Shown here: positions 55,742-63,929 of the stretch, piece after piece | Numbering within the stretch: position 1 is the stretch's first letter | How the letters are laid out: the number at the start of each line of letters is the position of its first letter | NCBI GenBank assembly: GCA_023434855.1 | Contig: JAEYSJ010000404.1 | Location: 1 to 64,000, forward strand | DNA: 64,000 nucleotides | Source: Bacillota bacterium | Lineage (GTDB): Bacteria; Bacillota_C; Negativicutes; JAEYSJ01 | Direction of reading: 5' to 3' | Notes under the pieces: model-generated | Seen by the model: only the letters and a program-made list of their open reading frames with translations | Database searches by the model: none | What the model was told of the DNA's origin: nothing | Program-made: the position numbers and the translations under genes

Positions 55742-56367
55742 TGAGCGTAGAATCTGAACTTGCAAAATCTGTAGTCGATACAGTGAATAGCAGCCCGCAA
55801 TACCAAAAGGTGCGCTGGGCTGCTATTGTTTTTGCTATCCTTTTTATCTTGGCTGCCTGTATTGGCGGGTATTTTGCCTGGCGGCACTACACCGAAAAAC
55901 CGGTAACATATGAGAGCCAGGTGCAAGCTGGAACCATCCAGGGAGTGCGGGAAGCAGCTAATGATGCCCACGTACCTGTAAGTGATAGCCATGCGCAATA
56001 TATAGCGCAGGAAATCAAAGAAGCGGCGCTGAGAAATTCTGATGCTGCAGTATCTACCACCGGTCAGGAAATGCTTAAGGTCGTCGAGGAGCAGCGCCAG
56101 AAATCCGGTGCTGATTTTGCAATAGTGACGGATCCGAAGCATCCGGATGAAAAGCCGATAGTTAAGCCGGCGGACCCTGTTGTATTGAACCAGTATAATA
56201 TCCGGGCGTATCCCGGCCATATATGGTCCGGGACGTATTACGCAAATCGAGCCACTGATATATCCTGGCAGATGCGGATTGGGAAGTCCGGCACATATGT
56301 GGGCCTTGCGGTGCTGTGCGCCGATGGTAAAGCGACTTATGGTATTAGAGTAACCAGAACGTATTAA
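55741..56367 (+). CDS. Membrane-anchored envelope protein, possible spanin
   Basis: 208 aa. One helix (about residues 26-48, WAAIVFAILFILAACIGGYF) is preceded by a short cytosolic part. The long outer part has a helical section (about 60-125) and a C-terminal beta domain (ending KATYGIRVTRTY). It lies last in the lysis cassette. Phages of diderm hosts need a spanin to breach the outer membrane, and inner-membrane spanins have this topology, but no lipoprotein partner is present. ATG 55741 is chosen because it overlaps the preceding stop. The function is inference. Confidence 0.45.
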   Translation: MSVESELAKSVVDTVNSSPQYQKVRWAAIVFAILFILAACIGGYFAWRHYTEKPVTYESQVQAGTIQGVREAANDAHVPVSDSHAQYIAQEIKEAALRNSDAAVSTTGQEMLKVVEEQRQKSGADFAIVTDPKHPDEKPIVKPADPVVLNQYNIRAYPGHIWSGTYYANRATDISWQMRIGKSGTYVGLAVLCADGKATYGIRVTRTY

Positions 56368-56392
56368 AATTTTAATCCCTATCCTGCTATGT

Positions 56393-57133
56393 TTAGCCGC
56401 AATTGCCAGTCTGGCTGGTAAAGCGGTCAGGATAATCACTAAAAAGTCCGTCGATATTCTTAGCATCGCAAAAATCAAATTCTTCTTGCGTATTGATTGT
56501 GTAACTATTAACGCCGATACCTGCTTCATGGGCTGCCTCGATCCAATTTCGGTCGAGGTAATGCCAGTGTGGATGTAGATAATCGGCGTTTGTTTGTTGG
56601 ATAAGACTTAGTACGTCAACGGGACGGTCATAGAACAAGACGCCGGTCTTAAACCGGCCGTCTATTTGCTTGATTTTGACTAATGAAGGATGATGAAAAG
56701 AGGATACAATAACGCGGTTATAAACATCAAAATCCTTCGGACACATGTTCTGCATCATATTGATAAGTTGTTCTTCTATTCCTGCATAAACAACAGGGCC
56801 GTTTTTGATTTCAATATTTAAAAGAAGTGGCGTAGTTACATACCAAGTGAAGAATTCCGCGAAAGTGGGAATGGACTCACCGGCAAAGTTCGGAGTAAAC
56901 CAGGATCCGAAGTCTAATGCTTTGAGTTCAGCTAGTGTGAAATCTTTAATCCAGCCGGAGCCATTGCTTGTGCGATCAATAGTATGGTCATGACAAATTA
57001 CAAGCTGACGGTCTTTGGTTAACTGTACATCAAGTTCGATGCCATCTGCTTTGCAGACGATAGCCTGGCGGAAAGCCGTCATAGTGTTTTCCGGCGCATA
57101 GCCCCGTGCGCCGCGATGAGCATAAATTAACAT
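56393..57133 (-). CDS. Glycerophosphodiester phosphodiesterase (cytoplasmic UgpQ-like)
   Basis: 246 aa, a TIM-barrel GDPD. Key motifs are YAHRGARGYAPENTMTAF (catalytic His/Arg and Glu), DGIELDVQLTKDRQLVICHD (metal Glu/Asp and the second His), then NIEIKNGP. It hydrolyses glycerophosphodiesters to glycerol-3-phosphate and an alcohol. There is no signal peptide, so it acts in the cytoplasm, like E. coli UgpQ. It follows the ABC transporter genes in the same direction by 66 nt with no terminator between, which fits an uptake-then-hydrolysis operon. Confidence 0.9.
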   Translation of the reverse strand: MLIYAHRGARGYAPENTMTAFRQAIVCKADGIELDVQLTKDRQLVICHDHTIDRTSNGSGWIKDFTLAELKALDFGSWFTPNFAGESIPTFAEFFTWYVTTPLLLNIEIKNGPVVYAGIEEQLINMMQNMCPKDFDVYNRVIVSSFHHPSLVKIKQIDGRFKTGVLFYDRPVDVLSLIQQTNADYLHPHWHYLDRNWIEAAHEAGIGVNSYTINTQEEFDFCDAKNIDGLFSDYPDRFTSQTGNCG

Positions 57134-57199
57134 GGTTAAAAATCCTTTACTTCACAAAATATATGGTGCTGATAGTTGTATTTTACAATATTTATATAT

Positions 57200-58237
57200 C
57201 TATGTCAGTAAATTACAGGCATCAGATGAAATAGCAATACCTACCGTCATATTTTCAGTAAACCGTTCAATCTGAGACGGGTTGTGCAGCATATCAACTA
57301 ATAGAGTACTATTTTGAACCTTAACAGTATAGCGGACAATGTTGCCCAGTAAATTTTTATTGATAATTGTACCTTGCAGTTGCTGGGAGTCATATGACTC
57401 CTGGAGGAAGATTGTTTCCGGCCGTATTGACACAAAACGGACTTTGGGATCAAGTGGTTGGCCAATATCCAGCGGGAAGGGTACGTAAACCCGTTGATCT
57501 TCTTTTTTATCAATAGGTAATAAATTAGTAGTTCCAACAAACTGGGCGACGAAAGTGGAATTTGGATGAAAGTATAAATCATTTGGGGTACCTATTTGGA
57601 CAACTTTCCCTTCCTGCAAAATTACAATGCGGTCTGATATGGATAAGGCTTCCTCTTGATCATGGGTAACAAAAATTGTGGTGATTCCTAATAAACGCTG
57701 AATGTTCTTAATAAAATCCCGCATAGAGAGGCGAATTTTAGCATCAAGGGCACTTAGGGGCTCGTCTAACAGCAAAACACTGGGCTGGAGAGCCAAGGCC
57801 CGGGCGAGTGCCACTCGTTGTTGTTGTCCGCCGGATAATTCTTGTGTCATATAATTGGCCCGGTTTGCCAGTCCCACAGTTTCCAAAATGCTGGATACCC
57901 GTTTTTCTATTTCGGGTTTGGCAGCATGCCGCATTTTCAAACCAAAAGCTACGTTATCAAAAACATTCATATTGGGGAATAGAGCATAGGACTGAAATAC
58001 AAAACCCATATCCCGTTTATTCGCTGGTAAATGCGATATATCTTTTCCTTCTATGCGGATACTGCCATGATCACAATCTGTAAAACCCGCTAAAATGCGC
58101 AGCAAAGTACTTTTGCCACAGCCACTTGGTCCTAGCAGGGTTAGGAATTCACCTTTTTCAATAGATAGGTCAATATTTTGCAAGGCGGGATGTTCTTTAT
58201 AATATTTTTCGACGCCGGTAATTTCAATGTAACTCAA
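57200..58237 (-). CDS. ABC importer ATPase (PotA/FbpC/PhnT-like)
   Basis: About 345 aa. Walker A GPSGCGKST, Q-loop FVFQSYALFPNM, signature LSGGQQQR, Walker B VLLLDEPLSALD and H-loop VTHDQEEAL are all intact. A C-terminal TOBE-type regulatory domain (about 240-345) follows. It energises the two permeases encoded upstream. The start is probably TTG 58237, behind GAGGGGG; ATG 58255 is the alternative. It overlaps the preceding permease gene. The family includes polyamine, iron and 2-aminoethylphosphonate importers. Confidence 0.9.
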   Translation of the reverse strand: MSYIEITGVEKYYKEHPALQNIDLSIEKGEFLTLLGPSGCGKSTLLRILAGFTDCDHGSIRIEGKDISHLPANKRDMGFVFQSYALFPNMNVFDNVAFGLKMRHAAKPEIEKRVSSILETVGLANRANYMTQELSGGQQQRVALARALALQPSVLLLDEPLSALDAKIRLSMRDFIKNIQRLLGITTIFVTHDQEEALSISDRIVILQEGKVVQIGTPNDLYFHPNSTFVAQFVGTTNLLPIDKKEDQRVYVPFPLDIGQPLDPKVRFVSIRPETIFLQESYDSQQLQGTIINKNLLGNIVRYTVKVQNSTLLVDMLHNPSQIERFTENMTVGIAISSDACNLLT

Positions 58238-59069
58238 GGTGATATTCCCCCTCATCCTGTTGTAATGATCGTGGTTTACGTTTCATTTCCGATTGTTGTA
58301 ATACCAAAATTGCCATAGTGATTAACAGAATAAAAATGTAGTAAACTACCACAATGGCACTTGCTAGGTGACCATTTTCCCAACTTACTTTATATAAATA
58401 GAGTTGTAGTGTTTGATAGCCTGAGCCTACTAACAAATTTGCCAACACAAATTCACCGAATAACACGGAAAAAGAGAGTAGAAAGGCTACTAATAACCCG
58501 GGAAGGATATTGGGGAGAATAACATAAGCAAAGGCTTGCAATCTGGTTGCGCCTAAGTTTTCCGCAGCAGCGACTAAGGTAATAGCATCAATGGAACGAA
58601 AACTATTGGATGTTGCCTGATACATGTAAGGGAGTAACAGAACAAAGTAGGAGCCAAGTAATATCCAGATAGTTCCCGTTAACACGACCGGTTTATGGCT
58701 ATATAGTTCGATTAAGCCAACTGCCAGGATGACAGGGGGAAAAGCAAAGGGAAGGTTAGATAAAAACCGCAGGATGTTTTCCATTTTGGGATAATAAAAA
58801 AGGGTAACAAGCACTGCCGGTATGATGATCACCATCCCTAAGACAGTTGCTGTAAGGCTGATAGTTAGGCTTCGTCCCAGAGATTTGAAAAAAGCGGGGT
58901 CGTGTAATAGGTGCTCATACCAGGAAAAAGTATAACTGTTGGGTAAGATCGTTGTCTGCCATTCTTGGGCTATAGAGAAAAGAAAAGTGGCTGCAAGAGG
59001 TACAAATAAATAGAATAAGATGGCCCCCAGCACCATTCCCGGCCAGGAAAATTTATTGGTGAAGATCAT
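58224..59069 (-). CDS. ABC importer permease 2 (PotC/PhnV-like)
   Basis: 281 aa with six helices and the EAA loop VAAAENLGATRLQAFAYVIL that docks on the ATPase. Its N-terminus (MIFTNKFSWPGMVLGAILFY) is typical of the second permease of spermidine/iron/aminoethylphosphonate importers. It overlaps the genes on both sides (17 nt with permease 1), so the operon is translationally coupled. Confidence 0.88.
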   Translation of the reverse strand: MIFTNKFSWPGMVLGAILFYLFVPLAATFLFSIAQEWQTTILPNSYTFSWYEHLLHDPAFFKSLGRSLTISLTATVLGMVIIIPAVLVTLFYYPKMENILRFLSNLPFAFPPVILAVGLIELYSHKPVVLTGTIWILLGSYFVLLLPYMYQATSNSFRSIDAITLVAAAENLGATRLQAFAYVILPNILPGLLVAFLLSFSVLFGEFVLANLLVGSGYQTLQLYLYKVSWENGHLASAIVVVYYIFILLITMAILVLQQSEMKRKPRSLQQDEGEYHLELH

Positions 59070-59973
59070 ATTTGCGCCTCCTTTGCAATACGTTGGTGAG
59101 AACCTTGCTTAGACTCATGAAACCGATAATGCTGATCGCCATCGTTATCGATATGGTGGCTGCCAGATTGGGGTTCAGCTCCACATTCCCGGCAATAAGA
59201 TTGCCAATACGCAGTGGCGCCAGCGCGTAGTTGCCACTGGTCAAAGCATAAGCTGTTGCATACGCGCCCATGGCATTAGCAAATAAAATACTAAAGGTAT
59301 CAGATAGAGAGGGTAAAATAGTTGGCAGACCGACATACCGCCAGTATTGCAAATCATTGCCACCTAGATTTCTGACAGCATCCTTCCATTCGGAACGCAA
59401 GCCAAGACAGGCGGGATACAGCAGCATGATGGCCAGCGGAACTTGAAAGTAGATATAAACTAAGGTCAAACCAGCCCAACTGTATAGGCTGAAGTGTTGG
59501 TATAAAGGAAAGCCCATTGCTTTTAAACCCAAGGTCAAGAGGCCGTTGGTGCCAAGTAAAACAATATAGGAAAAGGCTAGTGGCACACCGGCGAAGTTTG
59601 AGGTAAGATTGGTTAACACTAAAATACGGTTTCTGACAGATTCTTTCAACTTAGTTAATGCATTGGCTCCCACTATGCCAATAATTAGACCTAGCAGGCT
59701 GGAGACAAGCGACAAGGTAATACTATTTTTCAGGGCAATCAATTGAAATTTCTGGCTGGCAAGATTGTAATAATTAAGAAGAGAAATTCCGCCTGAGGGG
59801 GTTTCAAGACTAAGCAGCGCCATGCGGAAAAATGGTAAAATTTCAAATAACATTATGAATAGCAGAAAAGAAAAAAGAGGGATCCAACGACCGCCTCTTG
59901 TTAATGATGCTATCGAAAACCGTGGTTGCATTCCCGGAGTTATTGCATTTTGCTCAGTACATTTTCTTGCCAT
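59053..59973 (-). CDS. ABC importer permease 1 (PotB/PhnU-like)
   Basis: About 306 aa with six helices. The docking loop is KDAVRNLGGNDLQYWRYVGL, an EAA-like motif in which the first residues have diverged. Start codon candidates are ATG 59973 (after AAAGGAG at long spacing) and ATG 59931; 59973 overlaps the end of the binding-protein gene. Together with permease 2 it forms the channel. Confidence 0.82.
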   Translation of the reverse strand: MARKCTEQNAITPGMQPRFSIASLTRGGRWIPLFSFLLFIMLFEILPFFRMALLSLETPSGGISLLNYYNLASQKFQLIALKNSITLSLVSSLLGLIIGIVGANALTKLKESVRNRILVLTNLTSNFAGVPLAFSYIVLLGTNGLLTLGLKAMGFPLYQHFSLYSWAGLTLVYIYFQVPLAIMLLYPACLGLRSEWKDAVRNLGGNDLQYWRYVGLPTILPSLSDTFSILFANAMGAYATAYALTSGNYALAPLRIGNLIAGNVELNPNLAATISITMAISIIGFMSLSKVLTNVLQRRRKYDLHQ

Positions 59974-61049
59974 AATGCCGGTAACTCCTTTGTTGTTTTT
60001 TCCCATGCAGCAAAGTCTTTTATTGGCCGTGCGGCTTTATAGTCATCTTTCGGGAGAAGCTTAGCTTCTACTTCTGCCGGCAATTTTACATCTCTGATCG
60101 GACGGGCAAAGCCTTTGGCCAGATTGATCTGTCCTTCATCACTCAGGATATAATCAACCATGGCTCTGGCGCTATAAGGATGGGGAGCTGCTTTGTTAAT
60201 CATATATACATAAGCGGAAATTGCCGAGCCGTCTTTTGGTACAACTACTTTTAACTCATCCATTTTTAATTGTTCTTTGTAGCCAAGGGCATTGAAATCA
60301 TTGAGGATAGCAATAGGAACTTCACCTTTTTGAATATTAGCAATAGACAGATCAATTGCCTTTAGGTTTCCTTGCTGAGCCAGTTTAGCCATAAAGTCGA
60401 TACCTGGTTTAATGTTTGCTTCATCGCCACCATTTGCAAAGGCTGCGGAAAGAACACCCATCATGGCCTGGTTTGCTTTAGCCGGATCGCCGACAACCAC
60501 TTGTCCTTTATATTCAGGTTTTAGCAGATCGCTCCAGGAAGTCGGCACGTTTTTAACCAATTTGGTGTTAACCAATAGAGTAATGGAACCGGTATACCAA
60601 GTAGCCCAATTGCCGTCAGGGTCTTTTGCCCATTCGGGTATTTGGTCCCAGTATTGGTTCTTATAAGCAGTAGTTACGCCTTCCGCTTTGGCTTTGGCAC
60701 CGAATCCAATGCCAATGTCGCCCAGGTCAGCGATGGGATTGTCTTTTTCAGCTTTGAACTTTGCTATTTCTTCTGCACTGGACATGTCGGTATCGGTGTG
60801 GGTAATGCCAAATTTCTTTGCAAAGGATTCCCAGCTGTCTTTCCAATTTGCCCAGGAGTCCGGCATGCCATAAGAGATGATTTGTCCTTCTTTTTTTATT
60901 GCCGCAGCCAATTCTTCACCCTGAAGCATTTTGAATTCTCCGCTAGATTTTGCGGAAGAAGTATCAGCAGGTTTACCGCCGCAAGCAGTGAGAAACAAAC
61001 TTGCAATCACGATAAAGGTGATGGGTAAAGCGATCCATTTCTTATTCAT
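59940..61049 (-). CDS. ABC importer solute-binding lipoprotein
   Basis: 369 aa from ATG 61049 (MNKKWIALPITFIVIASLFL), which follows AAAGGATG. The lipobox is LTACGG. The mature part has the two-lobe fold of the PotD/AfuA/PhnS class: YGMPDSWANWKDSWESFAKK, IADLGDIGIGFG, then TWYTGSITLLVNTKLVKNVP and a hinge around SWSDLLKPEYKGQ. The ligand is not set by motif. The downstream diesterase and the Pho-box-like promoter favour an organophosphate or phosphonate. Confidence 0.85.
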   Translation of the reverse strand: MNKKWIALPITFIVIASLFLTACGGKPADTSSAKSSGEFKMLQGEELAAAIKKEGQIISYGMPDSWANWKDSWESFAKKFGITHTDTDMSSAEEIAKFKAEKDNPIADLGDIGIGFGAKAKAEGVTTAYKNQYWDQIPEWAKDPDGNWATWYTGSITLLVNTKLVKNVPTSWSDLLKPEYKGQVVVGDPAKANQAMMGVLSAAFANGGDEANIKPGIDFMAKLAQQGNLKAIDLSIANIQKGEVPIAILNDFNALGYKEQLKMDELKVVVPKDGSAISAYVYMINKAAPHPYSARAMVDYILSDEGQINLAKGFARPIRDVKLPAEVEAKLLPKDDYKAARPIKDFAAWEKTTKELPALWQENVLSKMQ

Positions 61050-61107
61050 TGGTAGATCATCCTTTCGTTTATCCTGAAGTGATTTTATGGAAAACATTCT
61101 AAAATTA

Positions 61108-61161
61108 AGTATAGTAATAACAATAAAATGGTTTGTTAAGAAAAGCTTAAATTTTTGTTAA
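61108..61161 (-). promoter_or_regulatory. Pho-box-like promoter of the ABC/GDPD operon
   Basis: Read on the minus strand, TTAACA (61161-61156), TTAAGC (61150-61145) and TTAACA (61139-61134) are spaced by exactly 11 bp. TATACT (61113-61108) lies 20 bp further on as a -10. This is the Bacillus PhoP box form, TT(A/C/T)ACA repeats with 5-bp gaps, placed where PhoP activates. Confidence 0.75.
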
Positions 61162-61241
61162 TATCAGGAAAGTATTACATTTGTTACTTGGTAATAATTA
61201 CAAAATAAAAATTAAAGATTTTTGATTTAAGAAGAAATTTT

Positions 61242-61296
61242 TTAATAATTTGTTTACAAATCTTTAACACAAGCTAAAAACAAATATAGTTATAAT
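61242..61296 (+). promoter_or_regulatory. Pho-box-like promoter of the phosphatase gene
   Basis: TTAATA (61242), TTTACA (61253) and TTAACA (61264) are spaced by exactly 11 bp. TATAAT (61291-61296) follows 21 bp after the last repeat. This mirrors the triplet on the other strand, so the divergent genes are probably co-activated under phosphate limitation. Confidence 0.75.
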
Positions 61297-61379
61297 GATG
61301 TTGGAAAAATTTACATGGGGAAGAGAGGATAGTAATAATTGTTTTTAGCTATTATTTATAATGAACTGGAGGAAGTAAA

Positions 61380-63365
61380 ATGCAAAAAGCAAATGGTAAG
61401 TTAAATTTCTTTCTGGTTTTTCTTGTTGCACTGACACTAGTTGCCGGTCCGTCTACCGTTTTTGCAGAATCAACTGGTGCATCAACTACTCCTGATCATC
61501 TTGTGCTCAATTTTACGCAAGATCCTGCCACCGGCATAACGATTACCTGGCGGACAGATACTACGGTGACAAGTCAGAGTGTTCAATATTCCCTGTTGGC
61601 CGGAAACGGTCGGGAAGCTCTGAAAAACGGCGGTGGTAAAACCGTTAATGCCACGGCGAAAACTTTAGTAACCGACCTAGGTACTGAAACCATTTGGACA
61701 GCGACCTTAACCGGCTTGGTTCCAGGGAAAAGATACACTTACCGGGTAGGCAGCAATACTAGTTGGAGTGATGACAGCTCTTTTACTACCGCAGAGCCTG
61801 AAACTAAAAATTTTAAATTTTTGCTGTTCGGCGACGCCCAAAGCGGTGAAGACGTGCAGTTGACTACTCAGTTTACCAACGGCTATACTCCATGGGGAAC
61901 GACAGTTAAAAATGCTTATGCCGCCAACCCGGACGCTAGTTTCATTGTCAATCTGGGAGACTTGGTAGAATGCGGTGGCTATGCATCACATTGGAACGGC
62001 TGGTTTAGCAATGCCAAAGGCGTAATTGATCATATCGCCGAAATGCCGGTGCAAGGCAATCATGAAACCTACTCCTCCGTTACCGGTCCAACTGCCTGGG
62101 CAACGCGCAAACCTGTCGAATTTACTACACAGTTTGCTGTTCCGCAAAACGGACCGGCCGGTCTTATTGGTCAAGTTTATTCTTATGACTACGGCAATGT
62201 TCACATTGCTGTGCTGGACAGCCAGTGGGCGGAAGAAACAACGGCTTCTGACTATACCAGCCGCGGTTTTGCAAACTCTCAGGCATTTTTGGATGCACAG
62301 GTCAATTGGCTGAAAAACGATCTGGCTTCAACATCAAAAACCTGGAAAATCGTAATGTTTCATAAAACTCCTTACTACAACAAGCAATCCAGAACTAATG
62401 AGGTCATCAAAGCAAATTTTGAGCCGGTTCTTAACCAGTATGGGGTCGATATTGTGTTTAACGGTCATGACCACGGTATTTCCCATACGTATCCCATGTC
62501 GTATAAACCCAATGATTTTCCTTCTTACGCAACGACCACCTCACCTGTTACACCTGTCAACATTGGCGCTGATTTCCTTGAGGACCATCCGGCAGCCGAC
62601 CGGGCTGACAAAGATGGTACAGTCTATTATGTAACAGGTCGCAGTGGCAACAAGGCGTATGTCGATCTCTCGAAAAAAGTCTGGGATGAATTCCTGTTTG
62701 ATTGTACCGTGCAGCCGGCCTATATTGTCGCCCAGGTTAATGGCAAAAATCTTACATTAACAGCCAGAAAACAGGATGGATCAGTAATTGATACCTATTC
62801 CCTGAGCAAGACAGGAAATGGTCATCCGCACACAGTTCCTGCTATGATGGGTAATCACGGTAACCCGGCTATTACCTTGTATGGCAATCCTTCGACAGAC
62901 ACCGCCGGCAACCAACTTTATGCTTCGAAAGACAGCGCAGGCAACTGGTGGGTACCGCTGGCTTTCGTTCAAACTAACTTTACCCAGAATTCTGCTGCCA
63001 GCATTTCACCTGCCGCTCTTGCCAATTCCGCCGTATATACGCTGAATTCGTCGGTTCCTGCCATCGGAAATACCTATACCGCGGCAAAGCAAAATAACCC
63101 CAATTATACCTTCAATTCAAGTACTGGGATCATCACCTTTACCATGGGTAGTACCGCTTATCAGTTTACTGTGGGTTCAACAGCTTATACAAAAGGTACA
63201 ACCGGCGCCAGTCTTGCAAGTCCGATTACTATTTTTAAGAACCAGCCTTGTATAGCTATGAATGATGTATATGCAGTCTGGGGATTTGAATACAGTATTA
63301 TGACGGATGCTGCGAAAAATGCCAAATACTTTGCTCTCACCAAAAATACCGGCAATGCTAACTAG
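61380..63365 (+). CDS. Secreted purple-acid-phosphatase-type metallophosphoesterase
   Basis: 661 aa. A signal peptide (1 to about 30, ending TVFAES) is followed by an N-terminal fibronectin-like PAP domain (about 40-140, VLNFTQDPATGITITWRTDT), then a metallophosphoesterase domain with all five blocks: FGDAQSG, NLGDLVECGG, GNHETY, MFHKTPYY and FNGHDHGISH. The usual Tyr of the GDxxY block is Val/Glu here, so the typical purple colour ligand is not certain. A C-terminal beta domain (about 480-661) resembles copper-amine-oxidase N-terminal domains and may bind the cell surface. GGAGG precedes the ATG. It releases phosphate from esters outside the cell. Confidence 0.88.
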   Translation: MQKANGKLNFFLVFLVALTLVAGPSTVFAESTGASTTPDHLVLNFTQDPATGITITWRTDTTVTSQSVQYSLLAGNGREALKNGGGKTVNATAKTLVTDLGTETIWTATLTGLVPGKRYTYRVGSNTSWSDDSSFTTAEPETKNFKFLLFGDAQSGEDVQLTTQFTNGYTPWGTTVKNAYAANPDASFIVNLGDLVECGGYASHWNGWFSNAKGVIDHIAEMPVQGNHETYSSVTGPTAWATRKPVEFTTQFAVPQNGPAGLIGQVYSYDYGNVHIAVLDSQWAEETTASDYTSRGFANSQAFLDAQVNWLKNDLASTSKTWKIVMFHKTPYYNKQSRTNEVIKANFEPVLNQYGVDIVFNGHDHGISHTYPMSYKPNDFPSYATTTSPVTPVNIGADFLEDHPAADRADKDGTVYYVTGRSGNKAYVDLSKKVWDEFLFDCTVQPAYIVAQVNGKNLTLTARKQDGSVIDTYSLSKTGNGHPHTVPAMMGNHGNPAITLYGNPSTDTAGNQLYASKDSAGNWWVPLAFVQTNFTQNSAASISPAALANSAVYTLNSSVPAIGNTYTAAKQNNPNYTFNSSTGIITFTMGSTAYQFTVGSTAYTKGTTGASLASPITIFKNQPCIAMNDVYAVWGFEYSIMTDAAKNAKYFALTKNTGNAN

Positions 63366-63408
63366 CAGGTTTAGTCGTCATTAATCCGACTTACTGCATT
63401 AATTCAGC

Positions 63409-63442
63409 AGCGAGCACAGGCCAGATACGGGTTGTGCTCGCT
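63409..63442 (+). promoter_or_regulatory. Hairpin between phosphatase and next gene
   Basis: A perfect 10-bp stem AGCGAGCACA / TGTGCTCGCT with a 14-nt loop and no T-run. It lies 22 nt before the next start codon and could be a weak terminator or mRNA processing site. Confidence 0.5.
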
Positions 63443-63464
63443 TATATTACGTAAGGGAGAAAAA

Positions 63465-63929
63465 ATGAGAAAATTTATATTCAGCCTACTATTGTTGTTT
63501 TTGCTTAGCAGTGCATGCCAGGCGGCAGTGTTCGACAATGACATACTAGTTGGGCAAGTAGAAGAATTTGGCGCCAAGCTATACCTGGAAGCGGATACAA
63601 TCAAGGCGTATACTTTGTTTGGCAACAAAATTCTTGAAGTCCGGTTAAAGTGGATATATGACGACAAGGGGAAAAAGTTGGCGCTGCAAGCGCATAATGC
63701 CGATCCGCGATACAAAGATATTGCCTATTCGGAAAATGAGCTGCAAATCAAGACTGAACGAAATCTCTGGCTTATCGTGCACCGGGTAGACTATAATAGC
63801 AAAGACGAAATCATCTCCGACTTTTGGGATGCGGAGGATGAATGGGATAAAATTGGCCAGGGCAACTTTTTGCCTGTTGGTAGGGTTTATCACATGGCCA
63901 AGCAATATTTAGAAGAACATCCGGAATAA
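63465..63929 (+). CDS. Secreted protein of unknown function
   Basis: 154 aa. A signal peptide (MRKFIFSLLLLFLLSSACQA) precedes a charged domain rich in Asp, Glu, Lys and Tyr. ATG 63465 follows AAGGGAG. The Cys at the end of the signal is not in a full lipobox. The mature part looks like the small periplasmic proteins of Negativicutes with surface-exposed beta strands. I do not recognise a family. Only AT-rich sequence is seen after it to the window end. Confidence 0.6.
   Translation: MRKFIFSLLLLFLLSSACQAAVFDNDILVGQVEEFGAKLYLEADTIKAYTLFGNKILEVRLKWIYDDKGKKLALQAHNADPRYKDIAYSENELQIKTERNLWLIVHRVDYNSKDEIISDFWDAEDEWDKIGQGNFLPVGRVYHMAKQYLEEHPE

Larger units (their letters stand above)
33903..56367 (+). 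mobile_element. Headless siphovirus tail island (candidate F-type tailocin or remnant prophage)
   Basis: All genes run rightward: late-regulator-like gene, small Cys-rich gene, tail terminator, tail tube, G/GT chaperones with a -1 frameshift, tape-measure/hydrolase fusion, structural paralogues, tip proteins, fibres, lysis cassette. The host flanks are transketolase and a phosphate-starvation operon. No integrase, replication, terminase, portal, protease or capsid gene is recognisable, and no sheath gene, so the tail is non-contractile. The order follows the lambda-type tail plan. No attachment-site direct repeat was found at the ends. Confidence 0.75.

Noticed and set aside
33903..56367. Contractile (R-type) tailocin or type VI-like system
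   Set aside because: No sheath, baseplate wedge or spike gene was found; tube, G/GT and L/J-like proteins indicate a non-contractile lambda-type tail.
55267..56529. 420-aa minus-strand ORF opposite the lysis genes
   Set aside because: It overlaps the amidase and membrane-protein genes, which have clear motifs and ribosome binding sites, and its translation has no domain; it is an antisense shadow.
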